Assembly (NCBI GenBank): GCA_023437255.1
Contig: JAEZGR010000267.1
Coordinates: forward strand, 1 to 7,199
Direction: 5' to 3'
Length of the DNA stretch: 7,199 nt
Source: Pseudomonadota bacterium
GTDB lineage: Bacteria; Pseudomonadota; Gammaproteobacteria; Burkholderiales; Burkholderiaceae_B
Positions 5,619 through 7,199 of the stretch are shown here, one piece after another. Both the position numbers and the translations under genes were made by a program. Within the stretch, counting starts at the first letter, position 1, and each line of letters starts with the position of its first letter. The notes under the pieces are model-generated. The model was not told the origin of the DNA. It was given only the letters and a program-made list of their open reading frames with translations, and did no database searches.

Positions 5619-7130
5619 ATGAATGCAGTACCACAGCCGAACGAGGTTCCGCGCATCCCGATGCTGATCGGGGGCGAGCTGGTGCAGTCACAGACAACCG
5701 AATGGCGCGATGTCATCAATCCCGCCACCCAGGAAGTGGTGGCCCAGGTGCCGTTCTGCACCCGCGAGGAACTCGACCGGGCCGTCGCGAATGCCAAAGA
5801 GGCATTCGAGAGCTGGCGCAACAGCAGTCAGGGCACACGCATGCGTGTCATGCTCAATCTGCAGAAGCTGGTGCGCGACAACACGGCGGCCCTGGCCAAG
5901 GCGATCACCCTGGAACACGGCAAAACGCTGCCCGACGCCGAAGGCGAGGTGGGTCGCGGGCTCGAGGTGATCGAGCACGCCTGCGCCATCACCAGCCTGC
6001 AGCTGGGCGAATACGCCGAGAACGCCGCCAGTGGTATTGACGTCTACACGGTGATCCAGCCGCTGGGTGTGTGCGCAGGCATTACGGCGTTCAACTTCCC
6101 CGTGATGCTGCCGTCGTTCATGTTCCCCATCGCGGTCGCCTGCGGCAACACCTTTGTTCTGAAGCCTTCCGAACAGGATCCAAGCTCCGCCCTCATGCTG
6201 GCGCAGCTTGCCCTTGAGGCGGGTCTTCCGCCAGGGGTGTTGAATGTGGTGCACGGCGGGCCCGACATCGCCAACGGGCTGTGCGAGCATCCCGACATTC
6301 AGGCGGTCTCCTTCATCGGTTCCACTCGGGTCGGCACCGAGATCTACCGGCGCGCGTCCGAACACGGCAAACGTTGTCAGGCCATGATGGGTGCCAAGAA
6401 CCATTGCGTCATATTGCCCGATGCCGACCGCGAGGTGGCGCTCAACCAGCTTGTGGGTGCCGCGTTCGGGGCGGCGGGGCAACGCTGCATGGCCACTTCG
6501 GTGGCGGTGTTCGTGGGCGAAAGCCGCGAGTGGATTCCCGACTTCGTCGAACGTGCCCGCAAGCTCAAGGTGAACGTCGGTACCGACCGGCAGGCCGACC
6601 TGGGGCCCCTGGTTTCCCAAGCTGCCCGCAAGCGCGTCGAAGGCCTGATCCAGAAGGGGATGGACGAAGGTGCGGAGCTGCTCCTCGATGGCCGCAACAT
6701 CCAGGTGCCGGGTTACGAGCGCGGCAACTTCGTGGGCCCCACGGTGTTTGCGGGGGTCAAGGCCGACATGACCATCTATCAGGAAGAAATCTTCGGGCCG
6801 GTGCTGTGCATTGTGTCGGCCGAGACGCTCGACGATGCGATCGCCTTCATCAATGCCAACCCAAATGGCAATGGCGTGGCGCTGTTCACGCAAGACGGTG
6901 GTAATGCACGCTACTTCCAGAACAACGTCAATGTGGGCCAGATCGGCATCAATATCCCGATTCCCGTGCCGGTGGCCTGGTTCAGTTTCACCGGTTCGCG
7001 CGCATCGAAGCTGGGCGACCTGGGGCCCAACGGCAAGCAGGCGGTGCAGTTCTGGACACAGACGAAAACCGTCACCGCTCGCTGGTCCGCTCATGCGCAG
7101 GGCATCAACACCACGATTTCTATGAAGTAA
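5619..7130 (+). CDS. mmsA: CoA-acylating methylmalonate/malonate-semialdehyde dehydrogenase
   Basis: The product is an NAD+-dependent, CoA-using aldehyde dehydrogenase. It turns methylmalonate semialdehyde into propionyl-CoA (valine, thymine catabolism) or malonate semialdehyde into acetyl-CoA (beta-alanine, inositol catabolism), with loss of CO2. It has 503 residues, the normal length. Visible marks are the oxyanion Asn159 in FNFP (158-161), the NAD-site KPSE (182-185) and VNP-like VLNVVHG (207-213). FIGSTRVG (232-239) and the nucleophile Cys290 in GAAGQRCMA (285-292) follow. The MMSDH-specific block MGAKNH (257-262) replaces the usual ELGGK, so the general-base glutamate of hydrolytic ALDHs is Met256 here. 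This is expected for the CoA-transferring subclass. Arg113 and Arg289 appear to match the carboxylate-binding arginines of Bacillus IolA (alignment by eye). The gene follows the substrate-binding protein by 30 bases. The substrate (methylmalonate or malonate semialdehyde) cannot be decided from sequence alone. Confidence 0.95.
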   Translation: MNAVPQPNEVPRIPMLIGGELVQSQTTEWRDVINPATQEVVAQVPFCTREELDRAVANAKEAFESWRNSSQGTRMRVMLNLQKLVRDNTAALAKAITLEHGKTLPDAEGEVGRGLEVIEHACAITSLQLGEYAENAASGIDVYTVIQPLGVCAGITAFNFPVMLPSFMFPIAVACGNTFVLKPSEQDPSSALMLAQLALEAGLPPGVLNVVHGGPDIANGLCEHPDIQAVSFIGSTRVGTEIYRRASEHGKRCQAMMGAKNHCVILPDADREVALNQLVGAAFGAAGQRCMATSVAVFVGESREWIPDFVERARKLKVNVGTDRQADLGPLVSQAARKRVEGLIQKGMDEGAELLLDGRNIQVPGYERGNFVGPTVFAGVKADMTIYQEEIFGPVLCIVSAETLDDAIAFINANPNGNGVALFTQDGGNARYFQNNVNVGQIGINIPIPVPVAWFSFTGSRASKLGDLGPNGKQAVQFWTQTKTVTARWSAHAQGINTTISMK

Positions 7131-7199
7131 GCATATAGCGGAAAATAATATAGAAGAACTTCGTTATTACATATAATATCCGAGCACAGGTGCCGGCAG
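7131..7199 (+). promoter_or_regulatory. AT-rich intergenic patch with a perfect -10 hexamer
   Basis: Right after the mmsA stop, G+C falls to 13 of 50 bases (7131-7180) and then returns to GC-rich sequence. TATAAT lies at 7172-7177. The hexamer 17 bases upstream (TATAGA, 7149-7154) matches only three of six -35 positions. Transcription would start near 7184 and lead out of the window. No hairpin with a T tract that could terminate mmsA is visible. It may be the promoter of the next rightward gene. Confidence 0.35.

Noticed and set aside
5688..7094. A 468-codon open frame on the minus strand opposite mmsA
   Set aside because: It lies wholly antisense to an intact, well-conserved enzyme gene. 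Its product is rich in His, Gly, Arg and Asp without a recognisable domain, as expected for the mirror frame of a GC-rich gene.

Overview
The window reads as ordinary chromosomal DNA of a GC-rich beta-proteobacterium. I favour the Burkholderiales, perhaps an Alcaligenaceae-like genus. The basis is the strong G/C bias at third codon positions, the presence of LPS-export and DNA polymerase III chi genes (a Gram-negative, beta/gamma-proteobacterial set), and the look of the LptF, BI-1 and periplasmic binding proteins. The genus is inference.

Layout. Bases 1-240 are the 3' end of a rightward RarD-like EamA/DMT transporter gene. It converges on a leftward Bax-inhibitor-1/YccA-family membrane protein gene (345-1052), and a strong hairpin with a UUCG loop (266-293) separates the two. 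Also leftward are holC (1161-1595) and pepA (1595-3094), which overlap by one base (TGATG) and are almost certainly co-transcribed. A 54-base intergenic gap then holds what looks like a shared, near-symmetric -10 element. From it lptF (3149-4279) runs rightward. A branched-chain-amino-acid-type ABC substrate-binding protein (4374-5588) and a CoA-acylating methylmalonate/malonate-semialdehyde dehydrogenase, mmsA (5619-7130), follow on the same strand. The window ends in a short AT-rich patch (from 7131, about 26% G+C over its first 50 bases) containing a perfect TATAAT.

How the genes relate. The central block pepA-holC divergent from lptF is the arrangement also known in E. coli (lptFG / pepA-holC-valS). 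Here it looks cut at both ends: valS does not follow holC, and lptG does not follow lptF. PepA is a cytosolic aminopeptidase, HolC is the clamp-loader-associated chi subunit, and LptF is half of the inner-membrane LPS extraction permease, so the block is a housekeeping neighbourhood and not a pathway. The substrate-binding protein and MmsA form a separate pair 30 bases apart, probably a two-gene catabolic unit: periplasmic capture of a small acid or amino acid, and oxidation of a semialdehyde intermediate to an acyl-CoA.

I saw no mobile element, CRISPR array, tRNA, rRNA or toxin-antitoxin module, and no convincing undescribed system. The points most worth a second look are the missing lptG neighbour, the binding protein without its ABC partners beside mmsA, the symmetric divergent promoter, and the apparently Shine-Dalgarno-less start of lptF.
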